DNA of 6,558 nucleotides from Bacteroidota bacterium (GCA_030691295.1 JAUYEQ010000376.1:1-6558); one strand, 5' to 3'; shown: positions 1 through 6,103, counted from the stretch's first letter. The notes: generated by a model from the sequence alone, not told the origin. Numbers and translations: made by a program.

Positions 1-1401
1 CATTCCATTTTCCCTGATTTCTTCAATGAATTTGGGTTTTACCATGACCCCATTATTTGCCACAGCATTGTAAAATGTAAGGGTTTGAATGGGTGTAATC
101 TTTATTTCATAACCATGTGAAATCCATGCCAGAGATGGTCCCCACCAGCTTGCATCGGTCGGGTATTTAATTTCCGGATTGGCTTCACCCAGAAATCCAA
201 GCCCGAGTGGCTTGTTTAAACCAAAACTGTAAATCCGGTCGATAAAATCTTTTTCCCGGCCTTCATAAAATTTGGTGATAATTTTTGCTGTTCCAATATT
301 TGATGAAAGTTCGAAAATGCGTTTCATACTGATCATACCATGACCACCTTTGTCGTAATCACTGTCGAACATCTTTTGCCGCTTGTATTCCCATACCCCA
401 CGGCCGGTATCAAACATATCCATGGTATCCACATAACCCTCTTCCATGGCTACCATCATCGACATTAATTTAAAGGTTGATCCGGGTTCGCTGCAACCTG
501 CATGGCCAAAAGCAAAATTGTATGTTTCGCCGTAGGTTCCGTCTTTTTTACGACCCATATTGGCGATCGCTTTTATGTTTCCGGTTTTTACTTCCATCAC
601 GATGGCAGTTCCCCATTCGGCCTGGCTGATTTCCATTTGTTTACCTAAAGAAGACTGGGCGTAATCCTGAAGGTTGACATTGATAGTGGTGATTACGTCT
701 TTCCCTTCCTTTGGCGCTATCAGAGGAGTATTTATCCAGCTTCCGGAGTAATTTCTTTTCAGCGCCATCCCATTCTGACCGGCCAGGTAATTTTCTGATA
801 ATCCTTCAACACCCGTATAGCCAACGTAACCGTGCATTCCGCCAAAAACTCCCTTGTTTAAAACTCCAATGGTTCGGCTTGCCAAATCGCCATGAGGTAA
901 AATTCTCTTGTTTTCGGTAACAACCACCAACCCAGAGCCGAAATGACTGCGCGACATGGATTTAAGCTGCCTGAATTCCTGAAATTTATTGTGATCGAGT
1001 TGTTTCGGATTGACCAGAAACCAACGATTTCCTTTGTCGAAAGCTACTTGTAGCCGCTTTTTGAAATCAGTTTTGGAGAAACCGAAAAATGTTGACAACT
1101 CTTCGGCCATCGCATCCGATTCCTTTTCAAATACTTGCTGCACACGCGGCGCCTTCATGTCCATCCTGATTTCGTAATAGGGAACCGATGTCGATAAAAT
1201 GCTGCCATCGTCGGCACAAATGTTACCACGTTTGGCCCAAATATCGGTTGTATTGTTTCTCAGGTCTTTTGCTATCTGTTGCCATTTTTCGGTATCCACA
1301 TTCTGAATAATGAGAATCCTGCCAATTATAACAAGTCCGAACATGGCAATCAAAAAATAGATGATGCCGAATCGTATGGTTATGGCTTTCCTGATTTCCA
1401 T
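1..1401 (-). CDS. ftsI: Division-specific penicillin-binding protein (FtsI/PBP3-type transpeptidase), C-terminus cut by window
   Basis: Class B penicillin-binding protein that cross-links septal peptidoglycan in the periplasm as part of the divisome. The ATG at 1401 opens a frame that stays open to the left edge, giving 467 visible residues. Residues 1-6 are a short cytoplasmic tail, followed by one hydrophobic anchor at about 7-32. The dimerisation-domain motif RGNI..DDGSILS follows at about 52-63. The transpeptidase domain shows the catalytic SxxK as EPGSTFK (S308, K311) and the SxN motif as SSN (366-368). A segment like GYEIKITPIQTLTFYNAVANNG near the end is typical of Bacteroidota FtsI. 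The KTG motif and any PASTA domain would lie off the left edge, so the gene is partial because of the window and not because it is broken. Its ATG shares one base with the stop of the upstream ftsL-like gene (TAATG), which suggests translational coupling. The position after mraZ-rsmH-ftsL supports FtsI over an elongation PBP2. Confidence 0.95.
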   Translation of the reverse strand, partial: MEIRKAITIRFGIIYFLIAMFGLVIIGRILIIQNVDTEKWQQIAKDLRNNTTDIWAKRGNICADDGSILSTSVPYYEIRMDMKAPRVQQVFEKESDAMAEELSTFFGFSKTDFKKRLQVAFDKGNRWFLVNPKQLDHNKFQEFRQLKSMSRSHFGSGLVVVTENKRILPHGDLASRTIGVLNKGVFGGMHGYVGYTGVEGLSENYLAGQNGMALKRNYSGSWINTPLIAPKEGKDVITTINVNLQDYAQSSLGKQMEISQAEWGTAIVMEVKTGNIKAIANMGRKKDGTYGETYNFAFGHAGCSEPGSTFKLMSMMVAMEEGYVDTMDMFDTGRGVWEYKRQKMFDSDYDKGGHGMISMKRIFELSSNIGTAKIITKFYEGREKDFIDRIYSFGLNKPLGLGFLGEANPEIKYPTDASWWGPSLAWISHGYEIKITPIQTLTFYNAVANNGVMVKPKFIEEIRENGM

Positions 1402-1766
1402 TATTTATTATCTGTTTTCTTGATTATAATTTTCTTTGCCGGTTCAAGAGGCTCCACCAAGTCAATCTTCCGTTCAATCACTTTTTTTGTGACTTCCGAA
1501 GGGCGGTTAATGTACATCAACTGCGTTTCGTGAATCACCGATTCTGCTTTGTACTCCTTTAATGAATCTCTCACCATATCCATTTTCCGGATTGTTTTTT
1601 CAGTCCAGTAGCGGTTTGTGATCAGGCCGATACCCAGAAAAGCGATGAAAATTACAAATGGCAACTGTTTCGTCACTTTTTCGCTGGCCAAAATGGTACC
1701 CCCAAGTACACTTTTCAAATCTGCCTTAGAAATTCGCTTGCCTGTTTTTTCTTTTTTTTCTGTCAT
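1401..1766 (-). CDS. ftsL: FtsL-like small bitopic cell-division protein
   Basis: A 121-residue protein with a lysine-rich cytoplasmic N-terminus (1-34), one membrane segment at about 35-51 (LPFVIFIAFLGIGLI) and a charged, probably helical periplasmic part from about 52 onward. This matches the topology of FtsL, which sits in the inner membrane and bridges FtsB/FtsQ with the FtsW-FtsI synthase. Sequence similarity to proteobacterial FtsL is not visible, so the name rests mainly on topology, length and the conserved slot between rsmH and ftsI. In the Bacteroidota this slot holds an FtsL-like family. The start codon overlaps the rsmH stop by 4 nt (ATGA), and its own stop overlaps the ftsI start by 1 nt. 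The tail (100-121) is unusually rich in Lys and Ile. The gene looks intact. Confidence 0.85.
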   Translation of the reverse strand: MTEKKEKTGKRISKADLKSVLGGTILASEKVTKQLPFVIFIAFLGIGLITNRYWTEKTIRKMDMVRDSLKEYKAESVIHETQLMYINRPSEVTKKVIERKIDLVEPLEPAKKIIIKKTDNK

Positions 1767-2668
1767 GCTTTCTTTTCTGCGATTCTCAATTTTGCACTGC
1801 GGGCTCTCGGGTTCCGGTCAAGTTCTTCTTCTCCCGGAACAATTACCTTTCGGTTGATGGCCAGCAGGGGAGAATCAACATTTCCGAAGAAATCCTGCTC
1901 CTGCTTGCCCGACATATCGCCCGAACGTATAAAATTTTTCACCATCCGGTCTTCAAGCGAATGATAGGTGATTACCACCAACCGGCCGCCCGGTTTCAGC
2001 AATTCGATGCTTTGTTCCAGAAATTCGCGCAATACGTCCATCTCCTTATTTGTTTCGATGCGCAATGCCTGAAACACTTTTGCCAGGTATTTACTTTCCT
2101 GAAGGCGTGGTACGCATGGTGCAATGGCTTCCCTGAATTGATCGATGGTTTTAACAGGTTTGTTGTTGCGGGCTTCTGCCAGTTGACGCGCTAACCGTCC
2201 GGCATTGTCGATCTCGCCATATTCGCGGAAGATTGTACGAAGTTGTATTTCAGGATAGGCATTAACAATATCGGCGGCTGTTTGCGACGAATCGCGGTTC
2301 ATCCGCATGTCGAGATCTCCATCGAAACGAAAGGAAAATCCTCTTTCTGCCACATCAAAATCGTGCGACGAAACGCCCAGGTCGGCCAGAATGCCATCGA
2401 CTTTTTCGACCTGATAATATTTTAAAAAATTTCGGATGTATTTAAAATTGTGCCTGATGAAAAAAAAGCGGTCGTCGTGAATAATGTTCGCTGCGGCATC
2501 TTCGTCCTGATCGAAAGCAAAAAGGCGTCCCGATTTTAAACGGCTGAAAATTTCGCGTGAATGACCACCGCCACCAAAAGTAACGTCAACATAATCGCCA
2601 TTCTCCTTAATTTCCAATCCGTTGACACTCTCGTTCAACAAAACCGGTATGTGATATGCTCTTTCCAC
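1763..2668 (-). CDS. rsmH: 16S rRNA (cytosine(1402)-N(4))-methyltransferase RsmH (MraW)
   Basis: SAM-dependent methyltransferase that modifies the N4 of C1402 in the ribosomal decoding centre. The 301-residue length is normal for the family. The SAM-binding glycine loop is VDVTFGGGGHS (27-37), followed by FDQDEDA (52-58). The family signatures ADLGVSS (95-101), ERGFSFRFDGDLDMRMN (108-124), LKPGGRLVVITYHSLEDRMVK (224-244) and NPRARSAKLRIAEK (286-299) are all present, so the enzyme should be active. The start is GTG at 2668. Translation from there begins MERAYHIPVLLNESV, the normal N-terminus of RsmH, and no ATG is better placed. GTG lies 2 nt after the mraZ stop, with AGAGG 7 nt upstream inside the end of mraZ. 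The stop overlaps the next gene (ATGA). It is co-transcribed with the division genes, as in most bacteria. Confidence 0.98.
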   Translation of the reverse strand: MERAYHIPVLLNESVNGLEIKENGDYVDVTFGGGGHSREIFSRLKSGRLFAFDQDEDAAANIIHDDRFFFIRHNFKYIRNFLKYYQVEKVDGILADLGVSSHDFDVAERGFSFRFDGDLDMRMNRDSSQTAADIVNAYPEIQLRTIFREYGEIDNAGRLARQLAEARNNKPVKTIDQFREAIAPCVPRLQESKYLAKVFQALRIETNKEMDVLREFLEQSIELLKPGGRLVVITYHSLEDRMVKNFIRSGDMSGKQEQDFFGNVDSPLLAINRKVIVPGEEELDRNPRARSAKLRIAEKKA

Positions 2669-2670
2669 TG

Positions 2671-3126
2671 TTATACCTCTTCATTTCCAAACAATCGTGC
2701 GTAATTACTTTCATAGTCATCAAACGAATCAACATATCGTCCGTACTCAGCTGCATCCCAAAGCCTGATGCGATCACCCTGCCCTGTAAATACTACCTCT
2801 TTGGTTATTCCGACCTTCTCCAGAAAGTTGTTCGGAATGTTCATCCTGCATGTATCGGGAATCGGAACGATTTTAAATTTCCGGTAAAACGAATCGAGCA
2901 CCCGGCTGTGTTCTTTATTGTCCCGATTAAGTTTCGACTTGATAAACGCTATCCTGGTTTCCCATTCAGCCATTGGATAAATATTCAGGCACTTTTCATA
3001 CGGATCAAGCTCGACAGCCATCTGGCCACCGGGAATTTTTCCGCCCATTTCATTCTTGAAATCAGCTGGCAAAACGACCCTTCCTTTTTCATCGAAGGTT
3101 GCTTCTTTTTCTGCTGAGAAATTCAT
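2671..3126 (-). CDS. mraZ: Transcriptional regulator MraZ
   Basis: First gene of the dcw cluster. MraZ is an AbrB-like (double SpoVT/AbrB fold), ring-forming DNA-binding protein that represses or tunes its own operon. I chose the ATG at 3126 (151 aa, MNFSAEKEATFDEKGR) because the first half-repeat starts directly after it, as in the family. An in-frame ATG at 3177 would add 17 residues that do not look like MraZ and would reach close to the probable operator. A weak AAAGG (3138-3142) lies 11 nt upstream of 3126. The first half-repeat has the family motif DEKGR (D12-R16) followed by VVLPADFK. The second half-repeat reads PDTCRMNIP, where only two residues separate D91 and R94, so the usual second DxxxR is missing. 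The segment FTGQGDRIRLWD (113-124) is typical. Its neighbours are rsmH 2 nt downstream and a 10-bp periodic repeat 55 bp upstream. Confidence 0.96.
   Translation of the reverse strand: MNFSAEKEATFDEKGRVVLPADFKNEMGGKIPGGQMAVELDPYEKCLNIYPMAEWETRIAFIKSKLNRDNKEHSRVLDSFYRKFKIVPIPDTCRMNIPNNFLEKVGITKEVVFTGQGDRIRLWDAAEYGRYVDSFDDYESNYARLFGNEEV
2676..2680 (-). promoter_or_regulatory. Ribosome binding site for the GTG start of rsmH
   Basis: AGAGG on the minus strand, 7 nt before the GTG at 2668, lies within the last codons of mraZ (GAA GAG GTA TAA). Most genes in this window lack a clear Shine-Dalgarno sequence, so this one helps to fix the non-ATG start and suggests re-initiation by ribosomes finishing mraZ. 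Confidence 0.6.
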
Positions 3127-3152
3127 TTTTTCAAGTACCTTTATTTTAACTG

Positions 3153-3160
3153 TAAAAGTA
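3153..3160 (-). promoter_or_regulatory. Possible -7 promoter element of the mraZ-dcw operon
   Basis: TACTTTTA on the minus strand differs at one position from the Bacteroidota -7 consensus TAnnTTTG and would start transcription roughly 20 nt before the mraZ ATG. No convincing -33 TTTG lies at the usual distance. The probable MraZ operator begins about 20 bp upstream, where it would cover the -33 region. This is a weak call from position and one motif. Confidence 0.3.
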
Positions 3161-3181
3161 GGAAAAATCATTCGCAATTAG

Positions 3182-3218
3182 TCACTCTCTTCCACTTTCA
3201 GTCTATTTCAGTCACATT
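3182..3218 (-). promoter_or_regulatory. Probable MraZ operator: four heptamers at 10-bp period
   Basis: Read on the minus strand, the heptamers are AATGTGA (3218-3212), AATAGAC (3208-3202), AAAGTGG (3198-3192) and AGAGTGA (3188-3182). They are spaced exactly 10 bp apart, with 3-nt spacers. MraZ operators described in other bacteria are short direct repeats of the AAAGTG(G/T)N3 or TGGGN type on one face of the helix. The third copy matches AAAGTGG exactly, the first and fourth keep the GTG core, and the second is degenerate. The array sits 55 bp upstream of the mraZ ATG, where autoregulation is expected. Confidence 0.7.
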
Positions 3219-3245
3219 CTTTTGTTGCTTAAATTGTTAGCAAGC

Positions 3246-3320
3246 TGTTGATAAACTGTGTATAAATAACACAATCTGTATGTAAAATATTGTATAACTG
3301 TATTTTAATATTTATCCACA
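3246..3320. other. DnaA-box cluster in an AT-rich intergenic region (candidate oriC or DnaA-controlled region)
   Basis: Two perfect matches to the DnaA box TTATNCACA lie within 75 bp: TTATACACA on the minus strand (3257-3265) and TTATCCACA on the plus strand (3312-3320). A third site, TTATCAACA (minus, 3246-3254), differs at one position and lies exactly 11 bp from the first perfect box in the same orientation, on nearly the same helix face. The DNA to the right (about 3266-3400) is very AT-rich, as expected for an unwinding element. Genes point away on both sides. No dnaA or dnaN is in the window. The 273-bp gap holds nothing else beyond the mraZ operator and promoter, apart from a weak TATTTTCG (3379-3386) that could be the -7 element of the rightward gene. 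Confidence 0.5.
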
Positions 3321-3399
3321 ATTGTAAATAATCGTTAATAAATCACTTTGAAATGCTTAAAAAAAATCAATTATTTTATATTTTCGCATTCCTTTTAAA

Positions 3400-4245
3400 A
3401 TGCATCCAATGAATGTTGAAAATCAAGAGCCGGTTAAACTGATAAATATTAGGGAAGTATTCCTGAAAAAGAATCCGAGACTTGCTAAAAAGCTGCCCGG
3501 GTTTGTTTACCGGTACATCAACCGCATCATGCACATCGATGAAATAAACGAAATCCTGACAAATCACGGCAACGAAAGAGGAATTGAATTCGCCAACAGC
3601 ATGGTGAAACATTTTAACGTTCATCAAACCATTAACGGAATTGAAAACATCCCGACATCCGGACGCTATATTTTTGCATCCAACCATCCGCTGGGTGGGT
3701 TCGACTCCTTTCTGATAATGAACACAGTTTATAATGTACTGGGCGAAGTTAATACATTGGTAAACGATGTTTTGATGAATATTCCGCAACTCCGCCCGGT
3801 TTTTGTTCCGTTGAACAAGCATGGTGGCCTGCCCAAAGAAGTACTAAGACAACTTCATGAAGCATACTCTTCCGACAAGCAAATTCTTATTTTTCCTTCA
3901 GGATTTGCTTCGCGAATGATCAAGGGTCAAATTCAGGACTTTGAATGGAAAAAGCATTTCATTGCTAAATCAATTGAATTTCAGCGTGATGTAATACCAG
4001 TGCACGTAAGTGGACGAAATTCGGATTTCTTTTACCGGCTGGCAAATTTTCGTTCTTTTTTCAAATTTAAATGGAACCTTGAAATGTTCTATCTGGCCGA
4101 TGAAACTTTCAGGCACAAAAATCAAAAATTTACTATAACGTTCGGGAAACCAATATCGTATAAGCACTTTGACAAGAGCAAAACATTGGATCAATGGGCT
4201 GCGGAAGTCAGGGACATTGTGTATAAATTACCAATTGATGCTTGA
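3400..4245 (+). CDS. PlsC-like glycerol/lyso-lipid O-acyltransferase, GlsA/OlsA-like
   Basis: A 281-residue lysophospholipid-acyltransferase (LPLAT) family protein, expected to act at the cytoplasmic face of the inner membrane and to esterify a second fatty acid onto a lyso-lipid. The catalytic block is FASNHPLGGFD (92-102), where H96 and D102 are separated by five residues and not the usual four. Block III is IFPSGFASR (164-172), in place of FPEGxxS. The signatures KGQIQDFEWKKHFI (175-188) and VIPVHVSGRNSDFFYR (198-213) are those of the Bacteroidota hemolysin-type acyltransferases. There is no clear membrane helix or signal peptide. ATG 3400 is used; ATG 3409 is an alternative. The next gene on the same strand, 81 nt away, is an N-acyltransferase. 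In Bacteroides thetaiotaomicron the paired genes glsB and glsA make glycine lipids, so the pair suggests the second step of aminolipid synthesis. A generic phospholipid acyltransferase remains possible. Confidence 0.85.
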   Translation: MHPMNVENQEPVKLINIREVFLKKNPRLAKKLPGFVYRYINRIMHIDEINEILTNHGNERGIEFANSMVKHFNVHQTINGIENIPTSGRYIFASNHPLGGFDSFLIMNTVYNVLGEVNTLVNDVLMNIPQLRPVFVPLNKHGGLPKEVLRQLHEAYSSDKQILIFPSGFASRMIKGQIQDFEWKKHFIAKSIEFQRDVIPVHVSGRNSDFFYRLANFRSFFKFKWNLEMFYLADETFRHKNQKFTITFGKPISYKHFDKSKTLDQWAAEVRDIVYKLPIDA

Positions 4246-4255
4246 CTCTAAGATT

Positions 4256-4276
4256 AATTGGTTGACAAAACCAATT
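4256..4276. promoter_or_regulatory. 21-bp palindrome: probable operator or weak hairpin upstream of the N-acyltransferase gene
   Basis: Perfect 8-bp arms AATTGGTT and AACCAATT flank GACAA, centred at 4266, ten bases after the upstream stop codon. The inner bases fit GT-N7-AC (GT 4261-4262, AC 4270-4271), which as I recall is the core of 21-bp operators of NrtR-type Nudix regulators; such a regulator is encoded two genes downstream. The site lies just upstream of a perfect -7 element (4292-4299). As an RNA it would be a stem with only two G:C pairs, separated by seven bases from a run of nine T (4284-4292), so it would be at best a poor terminator of the upstream gene. Confidence 0.5.
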
Positions 4277-4291
4277 CTGATAGTTTTTTTT

Positions 4292-4299
4292 TAGTTTTG
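4292..4299 (+). promoter_or_regulatory. -7 promoter element of the N-acyltransferase/Nudix-regulator operon
   Basis: TAGTTTTG fits the Bacteroidota sigma-A -7 consensus TAnnTTTG at every fixed position and would give a leader of about 20 nt before the ATG at 4327. A TTTG-like -33 box is not visible at the usual spacing, so the promoter may be weak or regulated through the palindrome just upstream. Confidence 0.5.
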
Positions 4300-4326
4300 T
4301 ACCTCAATAAAAATATCAGATATCGT

Positions 4327-5286
4327 ATGAAGGATATAATTGCACCAGTGCCAAAGGAAGCCTTGCTGGCTGAATTGACACCGGACAAATTGATGAGGAA
4401 GACGAACAAAGGCGATAACGAAATTTATATTATTACCCATCAGGATTCGCCAAATGTAATGCTTGAAATTGGAAGGGTAAGAGAATTAACATTCCGGGAT
4501 GCAGGTGGCGGCATGGGAGATGAAGTGGATATTGACGAATACGATACCTGCGACGATCCTTACAAACAACTGATTGTTTGGGACCCACAGGCGCTTGAAA
4601 TTATTGGAGGATACCGATATATTTTGTGTAAAGACGTTCCGGTTGACAAAAACGGGATTGTGCGTCTTGCTACTACACATCTTTTCAATTTTTCCGAAAA
4701 ATTCATCAAAGATTACTTGCCATATACCCTTGAATTGGGTCGTTCGTTTGTTCAGCCACATTATCAATCGAGTAAGGCAGGGGCAAAAGCATTGTTTGCA
4801 CTTGATAATTTATGGGACGGACTTGGCGCTTTGATTGTTGACCATCCGGAAATGAAATATTTCTTCGGGAAAGTGACCATGTACACCCACTTTCACACAC
4901 AGGCCCGCAATCTGATCATGTATTTCTTCCAGAAATATTTTAACGACCATGAAAATTTGGTAACCCCTATTCACCCAATGGATTTGGGAATAGACATGGC
5001 CGAAATGGAAAAAACATTTGATGGCGGATCGTACAAGGAAGACTATAAAATCCTTTCACAAAAAGTTCGTGAATTTGGCGAGAACATTCCTCCATTGATC
5101 AATTCGTACATGAACCTTAGTCCATCGATGAAAACTTTCGGTACTGTGATCAACGATCATTTTGGCAATGTGGAAGAGACAGGAATTATCCTGACCATCT
5201 CAGATATTTACGAAGCGAAGAAAGACCGCCACATTGAAACTTATTTGCGTAACAAAGAAACATCAGACTGGCCTTTGCCGGAATAA
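4327..5286 (+). CDS. OlsB/GlsB-like N-acyltransferase (GNAT-type, hemolysin-like family)
   Basis: A 319-residue protein of the Acetyltransf_5 (OlsB) family, which transfers a 3-hydroxy fatty acid from acyl-ACP to the amino group of an amino acid. In Proteobacteria (OlsB) the acceptor is ornithine; in Bacteroides (GlsB) it is glycine. The GNAT-like core shows GRVRELTFRDAGGG (49-62), EYDTCDDPYKQLIVWD (71-86), GGYRY (94-98) and ELGRSFVQPHYQ (136-147), the acyl-donor block of the family. ATG 4327 is chosen because it gives MKDIIAPVPKEALLAELTP, the expected N-terminus. An upstream in-frame TTG at 4258 would translate the palindrome and promoter into an unrelated peptide. There is no signal peptide, so it acts in the cytoplasm or at the inner membrane surface. 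The O-acyltransferase upstream would complete the lipid. The substrate amino acid cannot be read from the sequence; glycine is the best guess from lineage. Confidence 0.85.
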   Translation: MKDIIAPVPKEALLAELTPDKLMRKTNKGDNEIYIITHQDSPNVMLEIGRVRELTFRDAGGGMGDEVDIDEYDTCDDPYKQLIVWDPQALEIIGGYRYILCKDVPVDKNGIVRLATTHLFNFSEKFIKDYLPYTLELGRSFVQPHYQSSKAGAKALFALDNLWDGLGALIVDHPEMKYFFGKVTMYTHFHTQARNLIMYFFQKYFNDHENLVTPIHPMDLGIDMAEMEKTFDGGSYKEDYKILSQKVREFGENIPPLINSYMNLSPSMKTFGTVINDHFGNVEETGIILTISDIYEAKKDRHIETYLRNKETSDWPLPE

Positions 5287-5294
5287 CCGCGCCC

Positions 5295-5987
5295 ATGCCT
5301 TACTATCAAGAACACGAAAAATTCCACGTTGCTGTCGATTCCATCATTTTTGGATACGATGAAGATGGCCGGGAGCTAAAAGTACTGTTGCTGAAAAGAA
5401 ATTTTCAACCGGCAAAAGGAGAATGGTCACTGATGGGCGGGTTTCTGAAAAACAACGAAGCCATTGATACAGCCGCAAAACGTATTTTGCATCAGCTCAC
5501 CGGTCTTTCTGATGTGTATATGGAACAACTTTACACATTTGGAGAACTCGACCGCGAGCCGGGCGCGCGCATCCTTTCAGTAGCTTATTTCGCGCTTATC
5601 AAAATCAATGCATCCGACCTCGAATTGGTAAAAACACACGGAGCAACCTGGGTCCCTATTTCATCGATGCCCCGGCTCATTTTTGATCATACTGCCATGG
5701 TTGGCCGGGCATTAAAAAAGCTGCAGGTCAGAGCGAGAACGCAGCCAATCGGATTCGAGTTGCTGCCCGATAAATTTACCATTCCGCAGTTACAGGGCTT
5801 GTACGAAGCAATCTACAACAAAACCCTCGACAAGCGGAACTTCAGGCGGAAACTTTTATCGATGAATTTGCTGGAAAAACTGGAAGAAAAGGAAAAAGAA
5901 TCGTCACGTAAAGGTGCATGGTACTATCGTTTCGAACCAAAGAATTACGAAGATTTGTTGAATAGGGGTTTCAATTTTGAATTATAG
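5295..5987 (+). CDS. Nudix-related transcriptional regulator (NrtR/AraR-like) with inactive Nudix box
   Basis: A 230-residue protein with an N-terminal Nudix fold (about 10-145) and a C-terminal winged helix (about 155-228: FTIPQLQGLYEAIYN, then RNFRRKLL). The Nudix box keeps G49-x5-E55 and R63, but the catalytic REUxEE reads R63-I-L-H-Q-L68, so all three metal-binding glutamates are lost. Hydrolysis is therefore unlikely, and the domain probably serves as a ligand sensor. This design is that of NrtR (senses ADP-ribose or related nucleotides, controls NAD genes) and Bacteroidota AraR-like regulators (sense sugars). The start lies 8 nt after the N-acyltransferase stop with no Shine-Dalgarno sequence, so the two are probably one transcript. 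None of the usual partners (NAD, pentose or arabinose genes) is visible. The ligand is unknown. A 21-bp palindrome before the operon may be its target. Confidence 0.85.
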   Translation: MPYYQEHEKFHVAVDSIIFGYDEDGRELKVLLLKRNFQPAKGEWSLMGGFLKNNEAIDTAAKRILHQLTGLSDVYMEQLYTFGELDREPGARILSVAYFALIKINASDLELVKTHGATWVPISSMPRLIFDHTAMVGRALKKLQVRARTQPIGFELLPDKFTIPQLQGLYEAIYNKTLDKRNFRRKLLSMNLLEKLEEKEKESSRKGAWYYRFEPKNYEDLLNRGFNFEL

Positions 5988-5996
5988 GAAGGTAAC

Positions 5997-6024
5997 GACC
6001 GAAGTCGAAAGTCCGGAGACGGAA
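5997..6024 (+). repeat. Four degenerate tandem heptamers, G(A/T)C-type
   Basis: Four abutting 7-mers: GACCGAA, GTCGAAA, GTCCGGA and GACGGAA. They share G at position 1, C at position 3 and A at position 7, starting ten bases after the regulator stop codon. The stretch is purine-rich on this strand and more GC-rich than its surroundings. It does not form a hairpin. As far as I recall, similar GAAGTC-like heptamer runs occur between genes in Bacteroidota genomes; their role is unknown. Confidence 0.5.
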
Positions 6025-6103
6025 GAAACAACGGTCAAACGATGATTTTCATTGTGAATACAATAGTTTCAAAAGAAGTTGAATAAACAATACTGAAGTT
6101 AAC

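Noticed and set aside
1..30. FtsI as a truncated pseudogene
   Set aside because: The frame is open to the window edge and keeps SxxK and SxN; the missing end is due to the window boundary.
1279..1533. 84-codon plus-strand open frame across the ftsL/ftsI junction
   Set aside because: Antisense to two genes with continuous, overlapping frames; hydrophobic stretches come from reading the opposite strand.
2656..3117. 153-codon open frame on the plus strand opposite mraZ
   Set aside because: It lies fully antisense to a clearly conserved gene and its product has no recognisable motif; an open frame of this size by chance is common opposite biased codons.
3127..3177. N-terminal extension of MraZ from ATG 3177
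   Set aside because: The added 17 residues do not resemble MraZ, and the extension would run through the probable promoter and close to the operator repeats; ATG 3126 fits the family.
3376..3822. 148-codon open frame on the minus strand opposite the PlsC-like gene
   Set aside because: Antisense to conserved acyltransferase motifs, with no plausible start signal or family resemblance.
4258..4326. TTG-initiated extension of the N-acyltransferase by 23 residues
   Set aside because: It would translate the palindrome, the T-run and the -7 promoter element; the family N-terminus begins at ATG 4327.
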